From positions 1 to 64,000 of the forward strand of contig NZ_JAKZGP010000008.1 of the NCBI RefSeq assembly GCF_022549775.1: a stretch of 64,000 nucleotides of DNA, read 5' to 3'. Of this stretch, positions 37,542-46,261 are shown one piece after another; positions within the stretch are counted from its first letter, which is position 1, and each line of letters begins with the position of its first letter. The notes beneath the pieces are model-generated. The model was not told where the DNA came from and did no database searches. It saw only the letters and a list, made by a program, of their open reading frames with translations. The stretch comes from Belliella filtrata. GTDB lineage: Bacteria > Bacteroidota > Bacteroidia > Cytophagales > Cyclobacteriaceae. Position numbers and translations under genes: made by a program.

Positions 37542-38600
37542 CTAAAGGAAATCAACATCTACATTGAAAGGATACTTCATCAAATACTGGACTGCCTCTT
37601 CGATTTTGAGGTCTCCAAAGAGTACCTTGTAAAGATTTTCGGTGATTGGTGCACGTGTACCAGTGTTTTCCATGAAATTCTTCATCAAGCGAATGGTATT
37701 GATTCCTTCTGCTACTTCTTCCATGGTCGCTTGGATCTCTGAAAGTGATTCTCCTTTGGCAAGACGATAACCAACGGTATAGTTTCTTGAAAGGGTTGAA
37801 TTACATGTAGTTACCAAGTCACCTATCCCTGCAAGCCCAATAAATGACTTGAGGCTACCTCCTAGAGCATTGCCCATATAGATCAATTCTACCATACCTC
37901 TTGAAATCAAGAGTCCTTTGGCATTTTCGCCCAGCCCAAGACCCGCCAATGCTCCAGACGCAATAGCTATGATGTTTTTAAGGACGCCACTCAGCTCAAC
38001 TCCTATGATGTCAGAATTGCCATAGACTTGAAATTTTTCAGTACGGAGTAAATTTTGACCCTGGTGTATAACCTCATTGAATCTACTTGCTACCACGGTC
38101 GCAGCTGGCAATCCTACAGCAAGCTCTTTGGCTAGATTTGGTCCAGCAAGGCAACCAACCCTGATGACCACTGTTTCTTTCAAGATCACTTCTGACATGG
38201 TCAGTATATTCTCTCTGCGTATCTCCTTCATGTCAGATTGCGATTTACCTTCTGGGAGATTTAAGCAAAGCCCTTTTGTACCATGGATGATCATATGGTA
38301 AGGATATAGAAACGGTGAGAATAGCCTGGTGACATCCATGAATGCACTTGAAGGAACCATGAAGAAAATTACTTCACATGATTGACATAGAAATTCAGGG
38401 TCTTGTGTGGCTTGAATCTGATGATTTATAGGAGATCCGTCGATACTGTGCTTGGTGTTGATTTCTTCAACCAACTCGGATCTCCTGGCATAAGCTATCA
38501 CATGATTTTTTTCTGATAAAAGACTCGCTATCGCTGCTCCGAAGCTGCCAAGTCCCACTACTCCTACAGATTTGGGTTTAAAAGAGTTTTTCGAGATCAT
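37542..38600 (-). CDS. gpsA: NAD(P)H-dependent glycerol-3-phosphate dehydrogenase
   Basis: 352 residues. It reduces dihydroxyacetone phosphate to sn-glycerol 3-phosphate for phospholipid synthesis. 'VGVVGLGSFGAAIASLLSEKNHVIAYARR' is the nucleotide-binding motif, 'GPNLAKELAVGLPAATVVAS' and 'GVELSGVLKNIIAIASGALAGLGLGENAKGLLISRG' hold the active site (catalytic Lys), and 'IGLAGIGDLVTTCNSTLSRNYTVGYRLAKG' closes the domain. Its start lies inside the end of the upstream acyltransferase gene (23-base overlap), so product formation and use are encoded together. Confidence 0.95.
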   Translation of the reverse strand: MISKNSFKPKSVGVVGLGSFGAAIASLLSEKNHVIAYARRSELVEEINTKHSIDGSPINHQIQATQDPEFLCQSCEVIFFMVPSSAFMDVTRLFSPFLYPYHMIIHGTKGLCLNLPEGKSQSDMKEIRRENILTMSEVILKETVVIRVGCLAGPNLAKELAVGLPAATVVASRFNEVIHQGQNLLRTEKFQVYGNSDIIGVELSGVLKNIIAIASGALAGLGLGENAKGLLISRGMVELIYMGNALGGSLKSFIGLAGIGDLVTTCNSTLSRNYTVGYRLAKGESLSEIQATMEEVAEGINTIRLMKNFMENTGTRAPITENLYKVLFGDLKIEEAVQYLMKYPFNVDVDFL

Positions 38601-40275
38601 AGCCGTCTAATCTGTTGTGATAATAATATAATAGATTCAAATCTTCAGTGATGATATTGCCTTTTTTATCTTTGACAAGTGGTCTCTTAGCATGATACAT
38701 ACCCACATTTTCTAGTCCATGAGTGATGATTTGATCGATTTCCCTTCTCAAATGCGGCGCAATATGTACTTTCCCTTTGTCCCTTAATTCAAATATCCTT
38801 TCCAATACCCTTTTACATTCAGCTTTGAAAGATGCATAAGAGATAGAGAGCTCTTCTTCAGGTAACCTCAAAAGATTGAAAAGATCCATTTTTTTATTCT
38901 CTCTCTTGATCATTTGAAAGGCTGTAAATGCGACCAAGTGAGAGCTAAATACTCTATTGATGATATGGAACTCCTGTACGATTCTATTCCCAAGCCTATT
39001 GGTGTATTCTTCTTCTCTTTGCGTGTCTACAGTGATATTTCCATTGGATATAAAATAGTCTCTGGTATCTATCGTGCGACCATTTTTATCCATGCTATTA
39101 CCGTCTTGATCTACATAGTGCCCAAGTACATCCATGGCTTTTCCGACTGATACTGATATATCGGATCCTTTGGTAAAGAATTTCAATAGAAATTTTGAAA
39201 TTTTTAAGGAGGTAGAAAATTCATCAGATTCTTGATAGTATCGCTCTTGACCAGTGATGCTCAAGTGCTCTTTGATAAGACTAGGAGCTTCAAGGACAAA
39301 ATGATAGTTGATAGTAACAGGTACTATAAAGATTTTTCCAGAAATATCATTGATGCCTTTTTGATAGTTTGCTCTTTGCGCTTCTATAGCTGTGCTAAGA
39401 AGACCAAGCTTCAACTTAGACTCGATTTTGCCACTTCTAGATCTTGTACCGCCAGGGAAGAAAAGGCTGTGAACACCGAATTGAATAGCTTCTGAGCTAT
39501 AAGTTTTTAAGGTTTCGATATAGACTAGATTTTTCTTTCTTCTATCTACCTTGTAAGCACCCAGCGCATTCATGAAATAGGCAAATATTTCAATATTGAA
39601 GAGGTTAAGACCTGCCCCATAGATGAATGGCGGTAACCCCAATACGGATATAATCCAACCGATCAAGATAGAGTCTAAATTTGAAAAATGAGTGGGTACC
39701 ATGATGATTGTACCTTTGGACGCCAAATCCCTCAATTGCTTAGTCTCTCCAATGATTTGGATCTTATCTTGCAGCGTATATTGATTACTAAAAAGCCTCT
39801 TGAATCCTTTTACCCTGGCAGCATTGAGTAATCTTGCAAAGCCAGTAGTGACGATGGACCGCGTGACTTTGTAATGAGTATGTTTGAAAGTACTGGCAAT
39901 TTCCTCCGCATACCTTAAGGTAATCTCATCAAGGATGTCGATATACTTCTTTTTTCGCTGTGTCTTATTAAGTGTGTTGTCAGCGCTAAGCTGCACTAAG
40001 GAGGATTTTACACCATTCCAGAAGTCGTAATCATCCTCAGGATCTACAGCCCAAGGGTTTTGCTTGATTCGCAGCTTCTCACGGTAGTGAGTGGTTTCTA
40101 ATTCTTCCTTGAGAACCTCAACTTTCCCTCCCGTGAACTCAAGAATCCTGTTTTTTGCAGCTTCAGCTACAGTTTTCACGAACTCTTTTCTGCTTTTACT
40201 CAATTTCATGACAGGCCATTCATCCTTTTGCGGAAGAATAGGCTCATATTTTCTTTTGATATAGTCGTCAGTCAA
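38578..40275 (-). CDS. PlsB-like glycerol-3-phosphate / lysophosphatidate acyltransferase
   Basis: 565 residues. The acyltransferase core is central: 'PTHFSNLDSILIGW' holds the HX4D motif (His196, Asp201), 'FFPGGTRSRSGKIESKLKLG' is block III, and 'IVPVTINYHFVLEAPSLI' is block IV. It has a helical N-terminal extension of about 170 residues and a C-terminal domain of about 200. The size and layout are closer to PlsB than to the short PlsC. Overlap with gpsA suggests it uses glycerol 3-phosphate. It could also be a broad 1-acylglycerol-3-phosphate acyltransferase. Confidence 0.88.
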   Translation of the reverse strand: MTDDYIKRKYEPILPQKDEWPVMKLSKSRKEFVKTVAEAAKNRILEFTGGKVEVLKEELETTHYREKLRIKQNPWAVDPEDDYDFWNGVKSSLVQLSADNTLNKTQRKKKYIDILDEITLRYAEEIASTFKHTHYKVTRSIVTTGFARLLNAARVKGFKRLFSNQYTLQDKIQIIGETKQLRDLASKGTIIMVPTHFSNLDSILIGWIISVLGLPPFIYGAGLNLFNIEIFAYFMNALGAYKVDRRKKNLVYIETLKTYSSEAIQFGVHSLFFPGGTRSRSGKIESKLKLGLLSTAIEAQRANYQKGINDISGKIFIVPVTINYHFVLEAPSLIKEHLSITGQERYYQESDEFSTSLKISKFLLKFFTKGSDISVSVGKAMDVLGHYVDQDGNSMDKNGRTIDTRDYFISNGNITVDTQREEEYTNRLGNRIVQEFHIINRVFSSHLVAFTAFQMIKRENKKMDLFNLLRLPEEELSISYASFKAECKRVLERIFELRDKGKVHIAPHLRREIDQIITHGLENVGMYHAKRPLVKDKKGNIITEDLNLLYYYHNRLDGYDLEKLF

Positions 40276-40667
40276 GGTATTCGGTTATTTAGATAAAAAT
40301 TAAAGATACAAAATTACTCAAATTTGTACATTGGACAAGGTTTTAGCTTTTTCGTCCATTTATTCAAACTCATGATAAAGTCTTTCTAAGGTACTCAGGT
40401 TTTTGACTTGGTTATTATAAGGCAATTATATTAGAAAGCTTACGCCTTCTTACAAACCATAACTTTAAAGATATGAAAAATTAAAGGTGAATTCGGAATA
40501 AAATTGACAAAATTGAAATCAATTCTGGTTAGTTGAAGTTAGCATTTGGATGTGTTTTTGTCAAAAGTATCGTCAAACTAGTGCTAATCTCTGTCTGATG
40601 AGTAATATTTGAAGTGACGGTTTTGTCTAAGATAGAATACATCGTATTATTGCATCATCTTATATCC
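40276..40667. promoter_or_regulatory. Divergent intergenic region with a leftward promoter
   Basis: 392 bases without a supported gene. On the minus strand CTTG (40336-40339), a 19-base spacer and TAATTTTG (40309-40316) form a Bacteroidota-type promoter 34 bases from the acyltransferase start. A rightward promoter for the prenyl synthase was not clearly identified. A short in-frame GTG extension (40614) of the next gene is unlikely to be coding. Confidence 0.5.
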
Positions 40668-41642
40668 ATGAAGCCTGACCTAAAGCAAATACAAGCGCCA
40701 ATTGCCACTGAAATGGTGGAATTCGAGAAGAAGTTTCGAGACTTTATGAAAAGTAAGGTCAAGCTTCTCGACCATATTACCAATTACATTGTAAAGCGCA
40801 AGGGAAAACAAATGCGTCCGATGTTTGTCTTTCTTACTGCTGGGGTATGTGGGCAAATTTCAGAATCATCTTATAGAGGTGCAGCTTTGATTGAGCTTTT
40901 GCATACAGCTACATTGGTACACGATGATGTTGTAGATGACTCCAACTACAGAAGGGGTTTTTTTTCGGTCAATGCATTGTGGAAAAACAAAATCGCAGTA
41001 CTAGTAGGAGACTATTTGCTATCCAGAGGCTTGTTGCTGAGTGTAGATAATGGAGACTTTGAATTGCTCCGAATTGTCTCACATGCGGTAAGAGAAATGT
41101 CTGAAGGAGAGCTCTTACAAATAGCTAAAGCTAGGAAACTTGATATTACAGAAGAGGTATATTATCAAATCATTCGTCAAAAGACGGCCAGCCTGATAGC
41201 ATCATGCTGCGAAGTAGGTGCTGCTACTTCTGGAGTAAGTCAGGATCAAGTAGAAAAAATGCGAGATTTTGGTGAGAAAATCGGTATGGCTTTCCAGATC
41301 AAAGATGATCTTTTTGATTATGGTGAAGATGAAATTGGTAAGCCACTTGGCATAGATATCAAGGAAAAAAAGATGACTTTGCCATTAATTTATGCATTGA
41401 ACAATGCTTCTTGGCTCGATAAAAAGAAGATCATTTTTTTGATCAGGAATAGAAATGAAGATAAAAAAGCTGTAAATCAAGTGATCGATTTTGTGAAGAA
41501 ATCAGGTGGTCTAGCATATGCAACCAAGATCATGACTTCTTACTTTGAAGATGCACTTCAAATACTCAATGATTTCCCTGAATCCGAATATAAGAAGTCC
41601 TTAGAAGGGCTGGTTCGGTATACTATTGAGCGGAAAAAGTAA
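40668..41642 (+). CDS. Trans-polyprenyl diphosphate synthase
   Basis: 324 residues from ATG 40668, the first Met that matches the family start ('MKPDLKQIQAPIATEMVEFEKKFRD'). The two aspartate-rich motifs bind Mg-diphosphate: 'LVHDDVVDDSNYRRG' (first) and 'FQIKDDLFDYGED' (second); 'GKQMRPMF' binds isopentenyl diphosphate. It should make a long chain such as octaprenyl or heptaprenyl diphosphate for menaquinone. It is a single gene before the small-membrane-protein cluster. Confidence 0.94.
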   Translation: MKPDLKQIQAPIATEMVEFEKKFRDFMKSKVKLLDHITNYIVKRKGKQMRPMFVFLTAGVCGQISESSYRGAALIELLHTATLVHDDVVDDSNYRRGFFSVNALWKNKIAVLVGDYLLSRGLLLSVDNGDFELLRIVSHAVREMSEGELLQIAKARKLDITEEVYYQIIRQKTASLIASCCEVGAATSGVSQDQVEKMRDFGEKIGMAFQIKDDLFDYGEDEIGKPLGIDIKEKKMTLPLIYALNNASWLDKKKIIFLIRNRNEDKKAVNQVIDFVKKSGGLAYATKIMTSYFEDALQILNDFPESEYKKSLEGLVRYTIERKK

Positions 41643-41725
41643 GGTTTGAGGCTTTCTTTTTTTATCTGATTGTTAAGAATTGTCAAATGGGAAAAATTTT
41701 TTTTGATAATAATCATTTTTAATTT

Positions 41726-41744
41726 TACTTTGTATTTCAAAGTA
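41726..41744 (+). promoter_or_regulatory. Operator-like dyad upstream of the 41755 gene
   Basis: TACTTTG-tattt-CAAAGTA is a perfect palindrome with a 5-base spacer. It ends 10 bases before the ATG and overlaps a possible -7 element; a TTTG lies 19 bases upstream. The same core with the same spacing precedes the gene at 42695. It is probably the target of the winged-helix regulator at 42356. Confidence 0.7.
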
Positions 41745-41754
41745 CTTTAAAGAT

Positions 41755-42354
41755 ATGGAAAATCCTGAAAAAGCATTGTCTGAAATAAGATTGATGATGG
41801 AGCGCAGTAGCCGATTTTTGTCCCTTAGTGGTATCTCAGGGATACTGGCAGGGCTTTATGCTTTGATCGGAGCAGGGCTGCTTTACTTCTGGCTTCAGGA
41901 AATTTCTCTTGAATCAGGACATTCCACACAAGGATTGATTTGGAGAGTAATGATATTGGCCATTGTTGTACTGGTGCTAGCAGTAGGCACTGCGGGGTGG
42001 ATGAGTCGAAGAAGAAGTCGGAAAAATTCACTAAAATTTTGGGCACCGGCAAGCCGGAAGTTTATGCGGGCGCTTTTTTTGCCTGTGATCAGTGGAGGAG
42101 TATTTGCTTTAGCCTTGGTGCATGTAAACCAGTATAATTTGATAGCCGCTGTTACCCTGATCTTTTATGGGTTGGGTTTAGTAAGTGCATCGCATTTTAC
42201 GATGAACGAAATCAAGCATTTAGGCATTGGTCAGTTGATTATAGGACTTCTGGCAGCATTTTTTCCAAGTTTCGGGCTCTTGCTTTGGGCTTTAGGTTTC
42301 GGAGTCCTTCATATTGTATATGGAGGTTTGATGTATTACAGATACGAGCGTTGA
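41755..42354 (+). CDS. Five-helix membrane protein of unknown function
   Basis: 199 residues. A polar start ('MENPEKALSEIRLMMERSSRFLSLSGISGILAG') is followed by about five membrane helices, with a basic loop 'SRRRSRKNSLKFW' after the second. No catalytic motif is visible. The arrangement of such a protein directly before a small winged-helix regulator is common in Bacteroidota. Its stop is one base from the regulator's GTG start, so they are surely co-transcribed. It may be an effector or sensor for the regulator. Confidence 0.8.
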   Translation: MENPEKALSEIRLMMERSSRFLSLSGISGILAGLYALIGAGLLYFWLQEISLESGHSTQGLIWRVMILAIVVLVLAVGTAGWMSRRRSRKNSLKFWAPASRKFMRALFLPVISGGVFALALVHVNQYNLIAAVTLIFYGLGLVSASHFTMNEIKHLGIGQLIIGLLAAFFPSFGLLLWALGFGVLHIVYGGLMYYRYER

Positions 42355-42355
42355 G

Positions 42356-42649
42356 GTGAAGAGGAAATACGACAAAGCATTCGAAAATGTTATTCGACTT
42401 CAAGTGATGTCTATTCTGATGGCTAATGAGCGATTTGATTTCAATGGTTTCAAAGAAATGATGGAGGTAAGTGATGGAAATCTTTCTACTCACTTGCGGA
42501 CATTGGAAAAGCTGGAATATATTGCAGTTGAAAAATCCTTTGTGGGCAGAAAGCCTCAAACGAATTACTGGGCAACTACCAAGGGGAGACTTGCCTTTCA
42601 AGAGCATTTGAATTATCTAGAAAATTTAATCAAAGAACATAAAAGCTAA
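42356..42649 (+). CDS. Winged-helix transcriptional regulator (HTH_34 type)
   Basis: 97 residues. 'FENVIRLQVMSILMANERFDFNGFKEMMEVSDGNLSTHLRTLEKLEYIAVEKSFVGRKPQTNYWATTKGRLAFQEHL' is a complete ArsR/MarR-like winged helix of the family labelled 'winged helix DNA-binding domain'. The start is GTG 42356; an upstream stop excludes any longer form. The two identical palindromes before 41755 and 42695 are natural targets, implying autoregulation plus control of the following gene. Confidence 0.88.
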   Translation: MKRKYDKAFENVIRLQVMSILMANERFDFNGFKEMMEVSDGNLSTHLRTLEKLEYIAVEKSFVGRKPQTNYWATTKGRLAFQEHLNYLENLIKEHKS

Positions 42650-42666
42650 AAAAAAATTAAAAATTC

Positions 42667-42683
42667 ACTTTGAAAATCAAAGT
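42667..42683 (+). promoter_or_regulatory. Second operator-like dyad, upstream of the 42695 gene
   Basis: ACTTTG-aaaat-CAAAGT, a perfect palindrome with a 5-base spacer, ends 11 bases before the ATG. Core sequence, spacer length and distance to the start codon equal those of the dyad before 41755. Confidence 0.7.
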
Positions 42684-42694
42684 ACTTTAATAAT

Positions 42695-43018
42695 ATGATG
42701 ACAACACAAAATTTTACGCAGTTCTCTTCAAAACAGTTATTAACTGCTGCTTCTATCGGAGCCATTATTCCTTTATCATTTCTTTGCTTTATTATATTGA
42801 CACGAGAGGATATGTTTGAAAAGTGGATGCTATATCCACTCATTATAATTCCAATAGGTGGTGGTTTAGGAGCCATCTTCCTTTACTGTATGACATTCGT
42901 ATGGTTTACAAAGGGGGTGAAGAGGGAATTAGCTTTGCTATTTTCTGCGATGATTTATGGCCTGATGCTGTGGGGTTTTGCAGTATTAGCATTTGCGATT
43001 ACAGGGCATTGGGATTAA
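42695..43018 (+). CDS. Small three-helix membrane protein
   Basis: 107 residues with three membrane helices (about 22-41, 50-72 and 82-103) and no recognisable motif. It lies 45 bases after the winged-helix regulator and has its own copy of the palindromic operator, so it is probably regulated with it. A DoxX-like gene follows after 20 bases. The function is unknown. Confidence 0.75.
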   Translation: MMTTQNFTQFSSKQLLTAASIGAIIPLSFLCFIILTREDMFEKWMLYPLIIIPIGGGLGAIFLYCMTFVWFTKGVKRELALLFSAMIYGLMLWGFAVLAFAITGHWD

Positions 43019-43038
43019 GGTGACTCAGGTTAAGTTAT

Positions 43039-43743
43039 ATGAAAAGAGTTTTAATCAGACTTGATAGTATTCACCAAGCTATAAGATCAAATTTTTGGCA
43101 TTGGTGTTTCTATTTGTTCTGCAGGCTAAGCTTGGCAATCGGTTTCCTAATAGCAGGTATGGTCAAAATCATGGGTGAGCGATTTGCAAGTGGGCTTTCT
43201 GATATCCATCCAATGGGATCCTATCTGGAAGCTTTGTTTCATACTGGCTATTATTACACCTTTATTGGTGTAGCTCAAGTGCTTGCAGCTGTAATGTTGC
43301 TAATTCCAAGGGCAGTTTTGGCAGGTGCGCTTCTATATATGAGTATCATTTTCAATATCTGGATATTGTCTCTAGCGGTGCGGTTTGAAGGGTCCCTCGT
43401 TTCTTCCACGCTTATGGTATTGGCAACATTATATTTGATTTGCTACCATTTTGATCAATTCAAATGGATTTTTTCCAAGTCAAATGAACTGAATTTGAAG
43501 CTTTCAATAATGGATAGGAAGTTCCCATTGAGATTTTTCTTTGCGAGTTTAATGGCTATTGTTTTGGTAGTATATATTTTCACTAATCTATTTGAAATCA
43601 TGCCGAGAAACTCCATGGCTGATTGTGAATCTCAATTTACAGGTACAGAGAATGAAGCTGCTGGTTTTCGGTTTTGTAAATGTGTACACCTTGAAGGAAA
43701 TGCATTGTCTCGATGTTTGGAACAATATGAAGAAGGGAAGTAA
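43039..43743 (+). CDS. DoxX-like membrane protein
   Basis: 234 residues. Four membrane helices carry the DoxX-type pattern: 'RLSLAIGFLIAGMVKIMGERFASGLSDIHPMGSYLEALFHTGYYYTFIGVAQVLAAVMLLIPR'. A fifth helix follows at about 162-182. After that an external tail of about 45 residues holds four Cys ('DCESQF', 'FRFCKCVHLEGNALSRCLEQYEEGK'), possibly disulfide-linked. DoxX proteins are linked to thiol and quinone chemistry in some organisms, but the role here is unknown. Confidence 0.75.
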   Translation: MKRVLIRLDSIHQAIRSNFWHWCFYLFCRLSLAIGFLIAGMVKIMGERFASGLSDIHPMGSYLEALFHTGYYYTFIGVAQVLAAVMLLIPRAVLAGALLYMSIIFNIWILSLAVRFEGSLVSSTLMVLATLYLICYHFDQFKWIFSKSNELNLKLSIMDRKFPLRFFFASLMAIVLVVYIFTNLFEIMPRNSMADCESQFTGTENEAAGFRFCKCVHLEGNALSRCLEQYEEGK

Positions 43744-43748
43744 AAAAA

Positions 43749-43787
43749 ATAGACACAAAGTAAATTCTAAGTTTACTCTGTGTCTAT
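43749..43787. terminator. Bidirectional terminator between convergent genes
   Basis: The 16-base arms ATAGACACAAAGTAAA (43749-43764) and TTTACTCTGTGTCTAT (43772-43787) pair with one mismatch. An A8 run in front gives a U tract for the leftward marC transcript. Confidence 0.8.
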
Positions 43788-43870
43788 GTGGTAATAATTT
43801 AAGGGCAACTTAGTGATTGAATGTCCAAAAGTTTCCAGCTAAAATTATTTGCTTTGGTATTTCAGCATAC

Positions 43871-44458
43871 CTAAACCAATCCTCCCGTGGACAAGGCACT
43901 TTTGAAAATCTTAATGGCGATAGAAAGCAAGATGATTCCAAAGATTCTCCTTAACACATCAAGCCCAGTTTTGCCAAGTTTTCTTTCCAGCCAAGAAGTG
44001 CTTTTGAGTACTACGTAGACGATGATCAAGTTGATGATGATACCAATACCGATGTTGATCTGATCAAATTCAGCCTTCAAAGTAAGAATGGTCGTCAAAG
44101 TGCCAGCACCTGCAATTAGAGGGAAGGCTATAGGTACGATGGACGCACCACCACTGGCGTCTGGGTCAGGCTTGAAAAGCTCTATTCCTAGAATCATTTC
44201 CGCTCCCAAAGCAAAAATGATCAATGCACCAGCGATAGCAAAATCTTCTACGCCAATTCCAAAGAGGTTCAAAATTGACTTTCCAAGAAATAAAAAAAGA
44301 ATCATCAATACACCTGCTGCTAGTGTAGCCTTTTCGGATTCAATGTGACCCACTTTCTGCCGTAAGTTGATCACAATCGGGATAGAACCCAATATATCAA
44401 TCACTGAAAATAAGATGAGTGTAACCGATAATACTTCTTTGAAGTCGAAGGTGCCCAT
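43871..44458 (-). CDS. MarC family membrane protein (UPF0056)
   Basis: 195 residues with six membrane helices. 'LFSVIDILGSIPIVINLRQKVGH' at the N-terminus and 'AFPLIAGAGTLTTILTL' are MarC signatures. The family looks like a transporter, but no substrate is established, and the old link to antibiotic resistance is not supported. It directly abuts the aminotransferase gene (no bases between), so the three leftward genes form an operon. Confidence 0.92.
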   Translation of the reverse strand: MGTFDFKEVLSVTLILFSVIDILGSIPIVINLRQKVGHIESEKATLAAGVLMILFLFLGKSILNLFGIGVEDFAIAGALIIFALGAEMILGIELFKPDPDASGGASIVPIAFPLIAGAGTLTTILTLKAEFDQINIGIGIIINLIIVYVVLKSTSWLERKLGKTGLDVLRRIFGIILLSIAIKIFKSALSTGGLV

Positions 44459-45517
44459 TTAGTATTGTTTTAGAAATTCTATGAGTTTGTCAAATTCTAC
44501 ATCAGTGATCGCAGGGAAGTTCGCAATCCTAAAGCTTGTAGCTTTAAGTGGGCCGTACCCACCACCGAGTTGCATGTTTTCCTTTGTAGCACTTTGTTTG
44601 ATTTCTGTGATAAAAGACTCTGAGCCAGAGATCGCTAGTACTGTTGAACTTCTAGCTGCTTCATTACTGATGAGTAGTCGAAGCTTGGAGGTCATGGCCA
44701 CAGTGTATTCTAGTTTTTGCATACGCTCTCTGATTACACTGTCTACATGCTGAATCTCAGGGAGGTCTTTAAGAACCCTATTGAGCAAATAGATACCAAG
44801 TACATTGGGTGTGTAGTGTGTTTGGTAGATTTCAGCATTTTCTAACATAAAGTTGAGGCTGTTGTACCTACCTCGTTCACCTTTTGACTTTGCTTTTGCT
44901 ATCGCTTTGGGAGATAGGATCAAAACCCCGAGTCCTGCTGGAAGGCCGAAGCATTTCTGGACAGAGGCATACCATATATCTGCCACAGTAAAGTCCAAGG
45001 AGATACCACCCATAGAGGAAGTAGTGTCTACGGCTATCATTTTCTCTGGGAATTTTTCTCCAATGGATCTGATGGTGTCTATGCTAACTTGAGTAGCATT
45101 CGAGGTTTCATTTTGCGTAATGCCAATAATGTCAAAATCTTGATCTATTTGAAGTGATTCTACATTTACTATATCATTGGCATCGGCCTTCAACTGTCCA
45201 GTTTTTGGATTGATGTGCTTGGCATATTCATACCATTTCTTCCCAAATGAGCCAGAGTATACATGGAAACTTGCTTGCTCCACAATTGATTGAGTGATGA
45301 TTTCCCAGTTTTCAGTGGAAGAAGAAGTGAACAATAATTTATAATCCTCTGGCATGTGTAGCTTCTCTTTCATCAATGTTTCTGTCTCTTTATAAAGATT
45401 CATAAAGACAGCGCTTCGATGGCTAGCACTCATGATTCCGCTTTGAAAAGCATCTCGAAGATATCCTTCAAGGTTGTCATAGACCTTCGAAGGCCCTGGA
45501 GAAAATGTAGTGATCAT
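44459..45517 (-). CDS. Class V aminotransferase, phosphoserine aminotransferase-like
   Basis: 352 residues. The start 'ITTFSPGPSKVYDNLEGYLRDAFQSGIMSASHRS' is like SerC and related class V enzymes. The PLP Lys is Lys188 in 'SVQKCFGLPAG', and Asp164 in 'AVDTTSSMGG' pairs with the pyridine nitrogen. 'GPLKATSFRIANFPAI' near the end holds the substrate-binding Arg region. It may be the phosphoserine aminotransferase of this organism or a relative with another amine donor. It is 8 bases downstream of aroQ. Confidence 0.85.
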   Translation of the reverse strand: MITTFSPGPSKVYDNLEGYLRDAFQSGIMSASHRSAVFMNLYKETETLMKEKLHMPEDYKLLFTSSSTENWEIITQSIVEQASFHVYSGSFGKKWYEYAKHINPKTGQLKADANDIVNVESLQIDQDFDIIGITQNETSNATQVSIDTIRSIGEKFPEKMIAVDTTSSMGGISLDFTVADIWYASVQKCFGLPAGLGVLILSPKAIAKAKSKGERGRYNSLNFMLENAEIYQTHYTPNVLGIYLLNRVLKDLPEIQHVDSVIRERMQKLEYTVAMTSKLRLLISNEAARSSTVLAISGSESFITEIKQSATKENMQLGGGYGPLKATSFRIANFPAITDVEFDKLIEFLKQY

Positions 45518-45525
45518 AGGTTTGA

Positions 45526-45945
45526 TTAGGTTGTGATGAAGTATTGTAAGCCAAGTTCGTATCCTTTAAGTCCCAATCCTGAAATCATACCTATACAGGA
45601 TTTGGAGATGATACTTTTATGGCGAAACTCTTCTCTTTTGTAAATATTGGAGATATGGACTTCTAACGTAGGTGTGGTTACACCTGCAATAGCATCTGAG
45701 ATGGCTACAGAAGTATGCGTATATCCGCCAGCATTTAGTAGGATTGCATCATAGCAGAATCCTACTTCATGGATTTTGTCAATGATTTCTCCTTCGACAT
45801 TGCTTTGAAAATAAAAGAGCTGAATGGATGGGTACTTTGCCTTAAGTATTTCGAAATATTCTTCAAAAGATTGGCTTCCGTAGATTTCAGGTTCTCGCTT
45901 TCCTAATAGATTGAGGTTAGGGCCGTTTATGATGATGATTTTCAA
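45526..45945 (-). CDS. aroQ: Type II 3-dehydroquinate dehydratase
   Basis: 139 residues. It removes water from 3-dehydroquinate in the shikimate pathway. 'INGPNLNLLGKREPEIYGSQSFEEY' holds the catalytic Arg and Tyr, 'FYFQSNVEGEIID' and 'LNAGGYTHTSVAISDAI' the substrate loop (Asn, His), and 'EVHISNIYKREEFRHKSIIS' the final His and Arg. Length and motifs are standard. It is first in a leftward operon with an aminotransferase and marC. Confidence 0.96.
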   Translation of the reverse strand: MKIIIINGPNLNLLGKREPEIYGSQSFEEYFEILKAKYPSIQLFYFQSNVEGEIIDKIHEVGFCYDAILLNAGGYTHTSVAISDAIAGVTTPTLEVHISNIYKREEFRHKSIISKSCIGMISGLGLKGYELGLQYFITT

Positions 45946-46261
45946 AATGGTGTATTGGTTAGTGGTACTAAATGCGCTACAAAGTTATTCTTAATGCCAT
46001 TAAATACATAAGGTTTATGGGCTAAAAATCTTTAGGTTATTTTATTTAGACGAGTATATAGTTTCATTTGGAATTTTTCTCCCAACCAATAGCCAACATA
46101 TTTTCAGGGCATTCGAAGAGGGGCGATAGATATTGATTTTGTTTTAACTATTTTGGGTTGCCAATTTTAATGTCCAAAATTGTCTCACATTCTTAAAACG
46201 TGTCCGTTTTTACACTTTTTTTGACCGCGTTTTTAAGACGTGGGAGTTTTTTACCCACGTC
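45946..46261. other. Intergenic region with a strong hairpin at its right end
   Basis: 316 bases with no supported gene. A perfect 11-base stem, TAAGACGTGGG (46234-46244) with CCCACGTCTTA (46254-46264), has a T-rich loop and includes the stop codon of the Fic gene. It could end or protect the leftward Fic transcript, although the bases after it on that strand are A's. Nothing else was recognised. Confidence 0.5.

Noticed and set aside
40614-40667. A GTG-started N-terminal extension of the polyprenyl synthase
   Set aside because: The extra 18 residues are not family-like, and the ATG at 40668 fits the usual start.
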